Shown here: positions 1-6,446 of the stretch, piece by piece | How the letters are laid out: each line of letters starts with the position of its first letter | Numbering within the stretch: the stretch's first letter is position 1 | Assembly: GCA_023249255.1 (NCBI GenBank) | Contig: JAHFCY010000150.1 | Coordinates: 1 to 8,460 of the forward strand | Length of the DNA stretch: 8,460 nucleotides | Direction: 5' to 3' | Source of the DNA: Candidatus Lindowiibacteriota bacterium | Lineage (GTDB): Bacteria > Lindowbacteria > 2-12-FULL-62-27 | Program-made: the position numbers and the translations under genes | The notes under the pieces: generated by a model | The model's database searches: none | The model's input: the letters and a program-made list of their open reading frames with translations, nothing else | What the model was told of the DNA's origin: nothing

Positions 1-105
1 CCCCAGAAGCAGAGTGAAGGCCGTAACGTCAGAACCGGACTCTCGAAGTAGCGCCGCGGCGACCGAACTGTCGACCCCGCCGGACAATCCCAGAAGAACC
101 TTCAT
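1..105 (-). CDS. mnmA: MnmA, tRNA-specific 2-thiouridylase, N-terminal 35 residues (cut by window edge)
   Basis: Only the N-terminus lies in the window; the gene continues past the left edge. It starts with ATG at 105 and reads M-K-V-L-L-G-L followed by S-G-G-V-D-S-S, the PP-loop ATP pyrophosphatase signature at residues 8-14. Then comes the A-A-A-L-L-x-E-x-G helix seen in MnmA. MnmA adenylates U34 of tRNA-Lys, tRNA-Glu and tRNA-Gln in the cytoplasm and replaces the C2 oxygen with sulfur carried as a persulfide from a cysteine desulfurase. The start overlaps the stop of the upstream cysteine desulfurase gene by 4 nt (ATGA), so the two are probably translationally coupled, and this context strongly supports MnmA over other PP-loop enzymes such as TtcA, ThiI, GuaA or QueC. 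Without the downstream catalytic cysteines the call rests on the P-loop and the neighbour. Confidence 0.85.
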   Translation of the reverse strand, partial: MKVLLGLSGGVDSSVAAALLRESGSDVTAFTLLLG

Positions 106-1262
106 CTCGCTGATGCCATTCCTTTCAGCCTCTCCGCCGACCGGACCAGCGCGCCGACAAACCGATCCGCGTCGGCCTCCGTGTTCTCGCCGCCCAGCGA
201 CACCCGGATGACTTCGCGCGCCTCATCGTCCGCATAACCCATCGCGCGGATGACATGGGAAGGTAGTGACGCGCCGGTCGCGCAGGCCGAACCCGTCGAC
301 ACGCAGATCCCATCCGCATCCAGACTGACCACCAACTCGTCGTTTCGCAGGCCGTTCATCCGGATCGAACTCGTGTTGCATACTCGCGGTGCGCCCGCCG
401 CAATGATTTCAGCGCCGGACAGCCGCGCTCGGACCGCAGACTCGATGCGGTCCCGAATTCGCCGAAGACTCTCCGGGCCGCCCGATTCGACAAACTTCAC
501 CGCACGGCGCGACGCAACTCCCAGACCGACGATTCCGGCCACGTTTTCCGTTCCCGGCCGAAGCCCCTCCTCCTGCTCGCCGCCGAACATGATCGGGTTC
601 GCCTTCACGCCGCGACGGACGAACAGCGCGCCAATTCCCTTCGGCGCGTAAAACTTGTGTCCGGACAATGCAAGAAAATCACAGGGGATGTCATGGGGAT
701 GCACCGGCATTTTTCCGATAGCCGCCGTCGCGTCGCACAAAAACAGAACGCCGCGCTCGCGGCAGATACGACCCATCGCCGAAACATCCTGGATCACGCC
801 CGTCTCATTGTTGACCATCATCACCGCGGCCATGACCGTGCCCGGGCGCAGGGCGTCCCGGAATTCGCCGACGTCGATCCGGCCCTGCCGGTCAGCCGGC
901 AGAACCGTCACGTCGTGGCCGGACGCCCGGACAGCCCGCATGGCATTCAGGACGGCATGGTGCTCCGTCGTGGCCGTCACAAAATGAGATCCGGCTCGGG
1001 CCGACCGCGCTGTTCCGAGGATCGCGAGATTGCACGACTCGGTCGCGCAGGACGTGAACGTGATTTCCTCCGGCTCGCATCGAAGCATCGCCGCGACGTC
1101 CTCCCTGGCCCTGTCGACGGCGGCGCGGACACGCTGGGCCGGCCGATAAGGCGAGGACGGATTAAATCCCGCCTCGCCCAAAAACAGCAGCATCACCTCT
1201 CGAACCTCCGGCGCGACGAGCGTCGTGGCGTTGTGATCCAGATACATCAACTCATTTGGCAT
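102..1262 (-). CDS. iscS: Cysteine desulfurase, IscS/NifS type
   Basis: A 386-residue PLP enzyme of normal family length that takes sulfur from L-cysteine as an enzyme-bound persulfide, releasing alanine. The N-terminus reads Y-L-D-H-N-A-T-T (residues 7-14). Other conserved points are H101-H102 after T-x-T-E, N152 in the V-N-N-E-T-G motif, D177 in C-D-A-T, the Schiff-base lysine K203 in S-G-H-K-F-Y-A-P-K-G, and the catalytic C327 in G-S-A-C-A-T-G. The long loop around C327 marks group I (IscS/NifS) rather than SufS. ATG at 1262 was chosen; the frame is open upstream to 1400, but that segment is not desulfurase-like. No strong ribosome site precedes 1262, and ATG at 1247 (M-Y-L-D-H) is a realistic alternative. 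It follows queE after a 64-nt gap and overlaps mnmA by 4 nt. No IscU or other Fe-S genes are visible, so a role in tRNA thiolation is inferred, as for the YrvO-MnmA pair of Bacillus. Confidence 0.95.
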   Translation of the reverse strand: MPNELMYLDHNATTLVAPEVREVMLLFLGEAGFNPSSPYRPAQRVRAAVDRAREDVAAMLRCEPEEITFTSCATESCNLAILGTARSARAGSHFVTATTEHHAVLNAMRAVRASGHDVTVLPADRQGRIDVGEFRDALRPGTVMAAVMMVNNETGVIQDVSAMGRICRERGVLFLCDATAAIGKMPVHPHDIPCDFLALSGHKFYAPKGIGALFVRRGVKANPIMFGGEQEEGLRPGTENVAGIVGLGVASRRAVKFVESGGPESLRRIRDRIESAVRARLSGAEIIAAGAPRVCNTSSIRMNGLRNDELVVSLDADGICVSTGSACATGASLPSHVIRAMGYADDEAREVIRVSLGGENTEADADRFVGALVRSAERLKGMASAR

Positions 1263-1270
1263 GGAATGAG

Positions 1271-1298
1271 AGTATTTCGCGCGGGAGACGGAAGTCAA
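1271..1298 (-). promoter_or_regulatory. Possible sigma70-type promoter before the cysteine desulfurase gene
   Basis: In the 64-nt gap between queE and the desulfurase gene, the minus strand reads TTGACT (1298-1293), then a 16-nt spacer, then AATACT (1276-1271). These match five and four of six consensus bases. A start site about 7 nt downstream would fall near 1264, making the ATG at 1262 essentially leaderless; ATG at 1247 would then have a short leader. The pair may be chance. If real, it gives desulfurase-mnmA expression independent of purA-queE. Confidence 0.25.
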
Positions 1299-1326
1299 TC
1301 CGGCGCAGGCGGGGAAACCGGACGCG

Positions 1327-2034
1327 TTAAACCCCGCGGCGATTTCCAAATCGCTCGATGTGCAGACGCGGGCTGAATCCGTAGCCGGATCGCGCGGCAA
1401 GTTCCCGAAGCCACGCCGATTTTCGGATGCAGTCGGCCGGCTCGACAGACTGCGGCATGAGAAGAATCTTCTCTCTGGGAATCGGGATCGCGTGTTCCAG
1501 ATCGCGAACTTCCTCCAGATCCGACTCCTGCTCGATCACAAATTTCACCTGACAGTCCCGGCTCGCGCTGCCATCGCAGGCGCGCAGAAACGATCGGATG
1601 ACGTCTGCCGAAATCCTGGCGGAGTCGTGCGCCCGCGCGGCGTCGGAAACAGCAGGGGGCGTTGAATTCGCAAGTTTCGGGCTCATCGAAATGAGATGCG
1701 CCTCCACCGGGAGAAATTTTGTGGCGTTGGTTTCGATCGTGATGTGAAAGCGCGGGGAAAGCCTGACGCAGAGATCAGTCAGGTGTTCCGGTTCAAGAGT
1801 CGGCTCACCGCCCGTGATGACGACATGACTGATTTTTTCGTCTGCCGCCAGCCGCAGGACCTCCGTCTCGATGCTTTCCACGGTGCGATCGGCCCATTGC
1901 GGTTCCCAGCTGGTGTACCGCGTGTCGCACCAGACACACCGGAGATTGCACACGCCGGTCCGGACGAACACCGAAGGCGTTCCGGCCAGGCAGCCTTCAC
2001 CCTGAAACGAACGGAAAATTTCGCTGATTCTCAA
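1327..2034 (-). CDS. queE: 7-carboxy-7-deazaguanine synthase QueE (radical SAM)
   Basis: A 235-residue radical SAM enzyme that rearranges 6-carboxy-5,6,7,8-tetrahydropterin into 7-carboxy-7-deazaguanine, the ring-contraction step toward preQ0 and queuosine. The QueE N-terminus is clear: I-F-x-S-F-Q-G-E-G at residues 6-14, then C29-x3-C33-x2-C36 followed by D-T, which binds the 4Fe-4S cluster. I-T-G-G-E-P at 73-78 is the SAM-contacting GGE motif, and S-P-R-L-H-I...F-G-N-R-R-G-V ends the protein as in the family. The start is TTG at 2034: an in-frame stop lies two codons upstream, and the next in-frame Met (117) would remove the cluster cysteines. The TTG overlaps the purA stop (TTGA), so translation probably depends on ribosomes finishing purA. 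No other queuosine genes are in the window. Confidence 0.95.
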   Translation of the reverse strand: MRISEIFRSFQGEGCLAGTPSVFVRTGVCNLRCVWCDTRYTSWEPQWADRTVESIETEVLRLAADEKISHVVITGGEPTLEPEHLTDLCVRLSPRFHITIETNATKFLPVEAHLISMSPKLANSTPPAVSDAARAHDSARISADVIRSFLRACDGSASRDCQVKFVIEQESDLEEVRDLEHAIPIPREKILLMPQSVEPADCIRKSAWLRELAARSGYGFSPRLHIERFGNRRGV

Positions 2035-3302
2035 CTTCTATCAATCATCGCGTCGCGTTCCGGACCGACCGAGACGTAGCGGATCGGAACGTCCGCCAGT
2101 TTTTCCAGCCGCTCAAGGAACACTCTCGCTTCGGACGGCAAATCGGACCAGCGGCGGATTCCGACCGTTTTGCTCCGCCAGCCCGTAAATGTTTCATAGA
2201 TGGGTTCGACTGTCTCCATCGCGATGGGATCCGGAATCGTCTCGATTCTTCCTCCGGTTTTGTCGCGGTACGCCACGCACATCTTGATTTCCGGAAAGCC
2301 GTCCAGAACGTCGAGTTTCGTGATGGCCAGATCCGTGAGGCCGTTGATCCATGCCGCATGCCGGACGACAAGCGCGTCAAGCCATCCGCATCGCCGGGGC
2401 CGACCGGTTGTTGCGCCGTACTCCCGGCCAATCTCGCGGATCCGCGTTCCGATTTCATCCTGCAATTCCGCCGGAAACGGTCCGGCGCCGACTGTCGTGG
2501 CGTAGGCTTTGCATACGCCGATGACCCGTGTAATTTTTTGAAACGGAATGCCGGCGCCAATCGATCCGTAGGCAGCCAGTGGATGGGATGACGTCACGAA
2601 CGGATAGGTTCCCCAGTCCACATCTTTCATGACGCCCAGTTGTCCCTCGAGCAGAATCGTTTCGCCGCGCTCAACAGCCGACCGGACCATCGGAAGCGTG
2701 TCGATGATCCTCGAGCCAAGCTTATCCGCCCAGCCGCGGCAGATTTCAAAAAGTTCGTCGACATGCACCGCCGGCTCGCCGTAATACTCCAGCGTCTGAT
2801 TGATCCTCGGGGCATTTTGCTCGAGACGCGTCCGCAAATAATCGAGATGATGCAGATCGCCCGCCCGCAGGCCGCTTCGCGCCGCCTTGTCCTGATACGC
2901 AGGCCCGATGCCGCGTTTGGTCGTGCCTATTTTTTGGGCGCCGCGCGAACTTTCCTCCAAGCCGTCGAGAAGTTTGTGATAGGGCATGACCAGATGGGCG
3001 CGGTCGGAAATACACAGGCTGTCGAGAGACACGCCGGCGGCCGACAATTCGGACAGCTCTGTCAGAAGCGTGTCGGGATTGATCACGGTGCCCGTGCCGA
3101 TGACGCAGGCCGTGCCGGGATGGAAAATCCCCGACGGCACGAGATGCAGACGGAACGTGCCGAATTGATTGACGATGGTATGCCCGGCGTTGTCGCCGCC
3201 CTGAAACCGGATCACCATCCGGGACGTGTGCGCCAGATAATCGACCACACGACCCTTGCCTTCGTCGCCGTATTGAACTCCCACCACCGCGGTGACGGTC
3301 AT
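2031..3302 (-). CDS. purA: Adenylosuccinate synthetase PurA
   Basis: A 423-residue enzyme, close to the usual length of about 430, that joins IMP and aspartate using GTP, the first committed step to AMP. D13 and H41, the catalytic pair in E. coli numbering, fall at the same positions in G-D-E-G-K-G and D-N-A-G-H-T. Also present are I-G-T-T-K-R-G-I-G-P (125-134), V-T-S-S (236-239), G-A-T-T-G-R-P-R-R (296-304), T-K-L-D-V-L-D-G (328-335) and a C-terminal S-V-G-P. The start is ATG at 3302 because AGGAG lies 9 nt upstream; a GTG at 3335 is in frame but lacks such a site. It is the first gene of the minus-strand operon and overlaps queE by 4 nt. The usual E-G-A-Q-G-T segment reads E-G-Q-L-G-V (219-224), so the glutamine that contacts IMP in E. 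coli is displaced. Confidence 0.97.
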   Translation of the reverse strand: MTVTAVVGVQYGDEGKGRVVDYLAHTSRMVIRFQGGDNAGHTIVNQFGTFRLHLVPSGIFHPGTACVIGTGTVINPDTLLTELSELSAAGVSLDSLCISDRAHLVMPYHKLLDGLEESSRGAQKIGTTKRGIGPAYQDKAARSGLRAGDLHHLDYLRTRLEQNAPRINQTLEYYGEPAVHVDELFEICRGWADKLGSRIIDTLPMVRSAVERGETILLEGQLGVMKDVDWGTYPFVTSSHPLAAYGSIGAGIPFQKITRVIGVCKAYATTVGAGPFPAELQDEIGTRIREIGREYGATTGRPRRCGWLDALVVRHAAWINGLTDLAITKLDVLDGFPEIKMCVAYRDKTGGRIETIPDPIAMETVEPIYETFTGWRSKTVGIRRWSDLPSEARVFLERLEKLADVPIRYVSVGPERDAMIDRS

Positions 3303-3400
3303 CGTTTCGATCTCCTGAATGCCGGGATTGATCACAAAAACGCGCGGAGGGTACCCTGTTCTGCTGGATGAAGTAAAGGGTAGGCAATGCGAAGGGACTT
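3303..3400. promoter_or_regulatory. Divergent intergenic region between purA and the esterase gene, with palindrome
   Basis: This roughly 100-bp gap must hold the promoter of the purA operon and that of the plus-strand esterase. It contains the purA ribosome site (AGGAG, read on the minus strand) and a perfect 10-bp palindrome AGGGTACCCT at 3348-3357. The palindrome could be half of an operator or simply a KpnI-type chance site. No convincing -35/-10 pair is visible on either strand. T-A-T-G-C-T-A-T-A-C-A at 3400-3410 is AT-rich enough for a plus-strand -10, but it would leave almost no leader. Confidence 0.3.
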
Positions 3401-4654
3401 ATGCTATACAGTCAGGCCATGTCGAGTTCATGGAGAATCTCGATCACCAACATTGCTGGAGCGGGGATATGTCTGCTTCTGTTTCTGAATTCGGCTGAGG
3501 CCAGGATGATACCGCCCGAAGCGCCGCCCCGTATTCCAGTTCGGTTTGAAGTCATCCTTCCGGACACCACGCCGGCCGGCCCGATCTATCTGTCCGGAAA
3601 TCTTCCCGAAGCCGGCTCGTGGAAGGCCGACGGCATGATGCTGACGCGAATCGACGACACAATCGCCATCGGCGCGCTTCTGCTTCCGGCCGACACGCCT
3701 CTCGAATTCAAAATCACGCGCGGCACGTGGGAAACGGTCGAAAAAGGCCAGGCCTTTGAGGAAATTCAAAATCACAAAATTGTCGTGTCCGACACGGCGC
3801 TTCTTCTGGAAACTCCCTTGATGGAGATGCGTATCCGGGTCACAAGCTGGTCCGACCAGCGGCCGGCGGTTCCTCCCACGTTTACGGGAACCATCCAGCG
3901 GCACGACGGGTTCGCCTCAACCAATCTTGGCAATCAAAGAACTCTTCTCGTCTATCTTCCGCCCGGGTATGATTCAAAAAACGACCGTTATCCGGTCCTG
4001 TACGTTCATGACGGCCAGAACATTTTCGACGCGAACATGTCCTTCACGGGCGTGGAGTGGGGCGTCGACGAGCGATGCGAAGAACTGATCAAATCGGAAG
4101 CGATGGAGCCGATCATCGTGGTCGGCGTTTACAACGCCGGTGGCGCTCGAATGGATGAGTATTCGCCCGATCCGGACCAAAAACGCGGCGGCGGCCACGG
4201 AGAACTCTACGCGAAGTTTCTGATCGAGGAAGTCAAACCGTTCATCGACACAACCTATCGGACCCTGCCCGACCGGGACCACACGGCGGTCATGGGATCG
4301 TCCATGGGCGGACTGATCTCACTCTACCTCGTGTGGGAACACGCCGACGTGTTTTCAAAAGCGGCGGCCGTGTCGCCCTCCCTCTGGTGGGCCGATCGAA
4401 AAATAATTCAGCGCATCGAATCTTCCGCCCCGAGTATCCTGCCGGCCAAACTATGGGTGGATATGGGCACGGCGGAATCGCTGTACCCGGACACCTATCT
4501 CGATGATTTCCGGAGTCTCGGAACCATTCTGGAAGGAAAAGGATTGAAGCCGGACGCAAGTCTTATCGTACGTGTCTTTGACGGCGCCGACCATTCGGAA
4601 CGCGCATGGGCCGCGCGAACGGCCGATATTCTGAAATTTCTGTTCGGACGGTAA
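3401..4654 (+). CDS. Secreted alpha/beta-hydrolase esterase (esterase D / enterochelin esterase-like) with N-terminal starch-binding-like domain
   Basis: A 417-residue protein. A signal peptide with hydrophobic core at about 17-30 ends in A-E-A, giving predicted cleavage near residue 34 and export. Residues 46-130 resemble a CBM20-type beta-sandwich: V-R-F-E-V, then L-S-G-N-L-P-E-A-G-S-W, then L-E-F-K-I-T-R-G-x-W. Residues about 175-417 form a putative-esterase (PF00756-like) domain: L-L-V-Y-L-P-P-G-Y, Y-P-V-L-Y-V-H-D-G-Q-N-x-F-D, nucleophile elbow G-S-S-M-G-G with S301, a likely acid at D355 and a likely histidine at H398 in D-H-S-E-R-A-W. The substrate is unknown; feruloyl or acetyl esters on polysaccharides, or siderophores, are family possibilities. 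GAAGGG lies 4 nt before ATG 3401; ATG 3419 is an alternative that keeps the signal peptide. It is divergent from purA and monocistronic, ending 6 bp from the convergent SDR gene. Confidence 0.88.
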   Translation: MLYSQAMSSSWRISITNIAGAGICLLLFLNSAEARMIPPEAPPRIPVRFEVILPDTTPAGPIYLSGNLPEAGSWKADGMMLTRIDDTIAIGALLLPADTPLEFKITRGTWETVEKGQAFEEIQNHKIVVSDTALLLETPLMEMRIRVTSWSDQRPAVPPTFTGTIQRHDGFASTNLGNQRTLLVYLPPGYDSKNDRYPVLYVHDGQNIFDANMSFTGVEWGVDERCEELIKSEAMEPIIVVGVYNAGGARMDEYSPDPDQKRGGGHGELYAKFLIEEVKPFIDTTYRTLPDRDHTAVMGSSMGGLISLYLVWEHADVFSKAAAVSPSLWWADRKIIQRIESSAPSILPAKLWVDMGTAESLYPDTYLDDFRSLGTILEGKGLKPDASLIVRVFDGADHSERAWAARTADILKFLFGR

Positions 4655-4660
4655 GCGGGG

Positions 4661-5437
4661 TCAGGCGCGCGCGATTTCGCCGAGCGGCAATTTCCCCTGA
4701 TCCAGTTTTGCCTTGTCTTTCTCCGGTTTCTCCCACGTTGAAATGAGCCATTCATCCACATAGGCGTTTCGCTCAAGACCCAGCAGATACAAAATCGCTT
4801 CGGCCACGCAGTCCGGCGACATCATCCAGTCCGTGCCGGCCGGATTGTTTTTTTGAAAATCAGTTGCGACCGACGCCGGGCAGAGCGCGGTGACTTTGAC
4901 GTTGTGTTTTTGAGCCTCGAGCGCCAGGCATTTCAAAAATCCGCGGGCACCCCATTTTGACGCGCAGTAGGCGGCGCGCGCCACAAAAGCCGTTGTGCCG
5001 GCTTTTGACACCACGCCGATGATATGACCATGCTTCTGCTTCATCATGATCTTCAGCGCCTCTGTCGCCGTGATGAAAACCCCCGTGAGGTTGGTGTCGA
5101 TGTCCGTCCGCCACTGCTCGAGCGTCGTCTGGGTTGCGGATGCCAGCGTCGCGCCGCCGGCGTTGGGAACGCAGACATCGAGCCGCTGAAACCGCCGCAG
5201 AATTTCGTGAAACACCCGCGACTGCGCTGACGGATCCCGCACATCGCACTCCATCGAAAATGACTCTGGCGAAACGGCCTGTAGTTCGGAGGCTGTGCTT
5301 CCGAGCAGATCGTGATTTCGTCCCGTGACACAGACTGCCGCGCCGTTTTTCGCCAGCGCCAGAGCCACACTTCGGCCGATGCCGCGATTGCCGCCCGTTA
5401 CCAGGGCCACCTGTCCCTTTAAGTCGACGTTGATCAT
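4661..5437 (-). CDS. Short-chain dehydrogenase/reductase (classical SDR)
   Basis: A 258-residue cytoplasmic NAD(P)-dependent oxidoreductase of typical classical SDR length. Visible motifs are the Rossmann cofactor loop T-G-G-N-R-G-I-G (14-21), C-D-V-R-D (65-69), N-A-G-G (92-95) and the catalytic tetrad N116, S144, Y157 and K161 (Y-C-A-S-K). Arg40 after the second beta strand (V-T-G-R-N) hints at NADP(H). The C-terminal tail after about residue 228 is polar and lysine-rich and resembles no specific subfamily, so the substrate cannot be named; sugar, steroid or 3-oxoacyl reductase roles are all possible. The start is ATG at 5437, with GGAGAGGAG ending 6 nt upstream; a TTG two codons earlier is less likely. 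It is transcribed away from the HEAT gene, separated by 73 nt, and converges on the esterase. Confidence 0.93.
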   Translation of the reverse strand: MINVDLKGQVALVTGGNRGIGRSVALALAKNGAAVCVTGRNHDLLGSTASELQAVSPESFSMECDVRDPSAQSRVFHEILRRFQRLDVCVPNAGGATLASATQTTLEQWRTDIDTNLTGVFITATEALKIMMKQKHGHIIGVVSKAGTTAFVARAAYCASKWGARGFLKCLALEAQKHNVKVTALCPASVATDFQKNNPAGTDWMMSPDCVAEAILYLLGLERNAYVDEWLISTWEKPEKDKAKLDQGKLPLGEIARA

Positions 5438-5510
5438 GTTCAACTCCTCTCCATATTATATATAGCCGTCCACATGTGTTCCGTCGCCGCCCCGGACAGG
5501 GACCGGCGGA
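5438..5510 (-). promoter_or_regulatory. SDR upstream region: strong ribosome site and AT-rich block
   Basis: Read on the minus strand, this 73-nt gap carries GGAGAGGAG (5452-5444), the ribosome site that fixes the SDR start. Just before it is CTATATATAAT, containing a consensus -10 hexamer TATAAT at 5460-5455. If that hexamer were the -10, transcription would begin inside the ribosome site, so its role is doubtful and no good -35 is seen. A GC-rich imperfect hairpin (CCGCC/GGCGG arms) follows the HEAT stop, without a T-run. Confidence 0.3.
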
Positions 5511-6446
5511 TCAGCGAATCAGGCCGAACAGTCCCCGACCGATCGGTGTCTCTCGAAGATCAGCCAGGTCTGTGTCGGTCGGCGTCCACTTCCGCTCCAG
5601 CATCGCTTTGAGCGCCGACCCGCGCACCGTCAAGGGTGACGTTGTATCAGCCGATATTTTTTCCAAAAACGGGCGCCCAAGTTCCGTCCGGGCCTTCCCC
5701 ATCGCCTGCAACGCCCCGAACCGCCCGGTGTCGTCCATCATGTCGAACCGCGCCATCAGTCGCCGAACCGCCGGATCGTCCCAGCGGGCCAGGGCACGGA
5801 CGGCATTGAACCGGACGGAGAAAAAATCGTCACCCAGCGCGGCGATGACCGCGTCCAGCGCGCTGTCCGTTACCGTCGACGTATCCAAACACTGGCCGAT
5901 CGCGAACACCGCTGACTTGCGCACCGCCGCAAAAGTATCCGCCCGAAGCGTCTGAATGAGATCGCCTACCGCCGCCGCCTGTCCGAGATATCCGAGTGAC
6001 ATGGCGGCCGTGGAGCGGATGGCGGGTCGTGGATGTTTGAGATGGCTGATGATTATGGACAGACTTTCGGTGTCGTGCGCGCGCGACAGGCAGTACATCA
6101 CCAGCGGGAGGTTGGGCGAATCGGGATCGGCATGCGGCCGAAACGCGGGGCCGACAAATCCTCCGCCCAGATTTTCACACATCGTCAGAATTTTGTCCCG
6201 AATCGATCCGCTGGGCGTGGCGAGAAATTTCGGCAAAATCTGCGCAGTGGCCGCCGAGTCCGCCGTGAGAATCGCATAGGCCTCATCGAGCGGCCGGCCC
6301 GAATATTCGGCCTGCGGCGACGCCCACAGTAAAAACGCTTCTTCCAGATCCGCTCGCGTCGGCTCCCATGCGAAACAGGACACTGGAAAGAAAAACAAGA
6401 GCAAAAGGCAGAACGAGGAGCGACGAAACAAGTATTTAATGTTCAT
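5511..6446 (-). CDS. Secreted HEAT-repeat protein
   Basis: A 311-residue protein with an N-terminal signal peptide: K-Y-L-F-R-R, then a very hydrophobic run at 11-20, with probable cleavage after F-A at residue 26. C24 lies in P-V-S-C, a poor lipobox, so lipoprotein status is possible but not favoured. From about residue 60 to the end it is alpha-helical with HEAT / PBS-lyase-like repeats. Clear units are I-R-S-T-A-A-M-S-L-G-Y-L-G (143-155), V-R-K-S-A-V-F-A-I-G (175-184) and V-R-F-N-A-V-R-A-L-A (211-220), with weaker units near 242-252 and 274-285. HEAT arrays are protein-binding scaffolds; no catalytic motif is visible. ATG at 6446 overlaps the stop of the upstream repeat-protein gene by 4 nt (ATGA), with no good ribosome site of its own. 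Translational coupling and a shared extracytoplasmic job are therefore likely. The partner is inferred from that context only. Confidence 0.85.
   Translation of the reverse strand: MNIKYLFRRSSFCLLLLFFFPVSCFAWEPTRADLEEAFLLWASPQAEYSGRPLDEAYAILTADSAATAQILPKFLATPSGSIRDKILTMCENLGGGFVGPAFRPHADPDSPNLPLVMYCLSRAHDTESLSIIISHLKHPRPAIRSTAAMSLGYLGQAAAVGDLIQTLRADTFAAVRKSAVFAIGQCLDTSTVTDSALDAVIAALGDDFFSVRFNAVRALARWDDPAVRRLMARFDMMDDTGRFGALQAMGKARTELGRPFLEKISADTTSPLTVRGSALKAMLERKWTPTDTDLADLRETPIGRGLFGLIR

Noticed and set aside
1309-1337. Inverted repeat GCGGGG/CCCCGC around the queE stop as a terminator
   Set aside because: The stem is 6 bp with a loop of about 17 nt and no T-run follows on the minus strand; part of it lies in coding sequence.
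657-1376. A 239-codon plus-strand open frame opposite the cysteine desulfurase gene
   Set aside because: The protein is Arg/His-rich without recognisable motifs and lies over a well-supported gene; a shadow frame.
1263-1400. N-terminal extension of the cysteine desulfurase to 1400
   Set aside because: The added 46 residues overlap the queE coding end, have no desulfurase similarity, and the family begins a few residues before Y-L-D-H-N-A-T.
3303-3335. Extended PurA start at GTG 3335
   Set aside because: ATG 3302 has AGGAG 9 nt upstream and places D13 and H41 at their usual positions; the extra 11 residues are not part of the family N-terminus.
2640-3371. A 243-codon open frame on the plus strand opposite purA
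   Set aside because: It is antisense to a fully conserved purA, has no family resemblance and a composition expected from GC-rich codon bias on the other strand.
5455-5460. Consensus TATAAT on the minus strand as the SDR promoter -10
   Set aside because: It would put the transcription start inside the SDR ribosome site and lacks a -35, so it is mentioned only as an AT-rich block.
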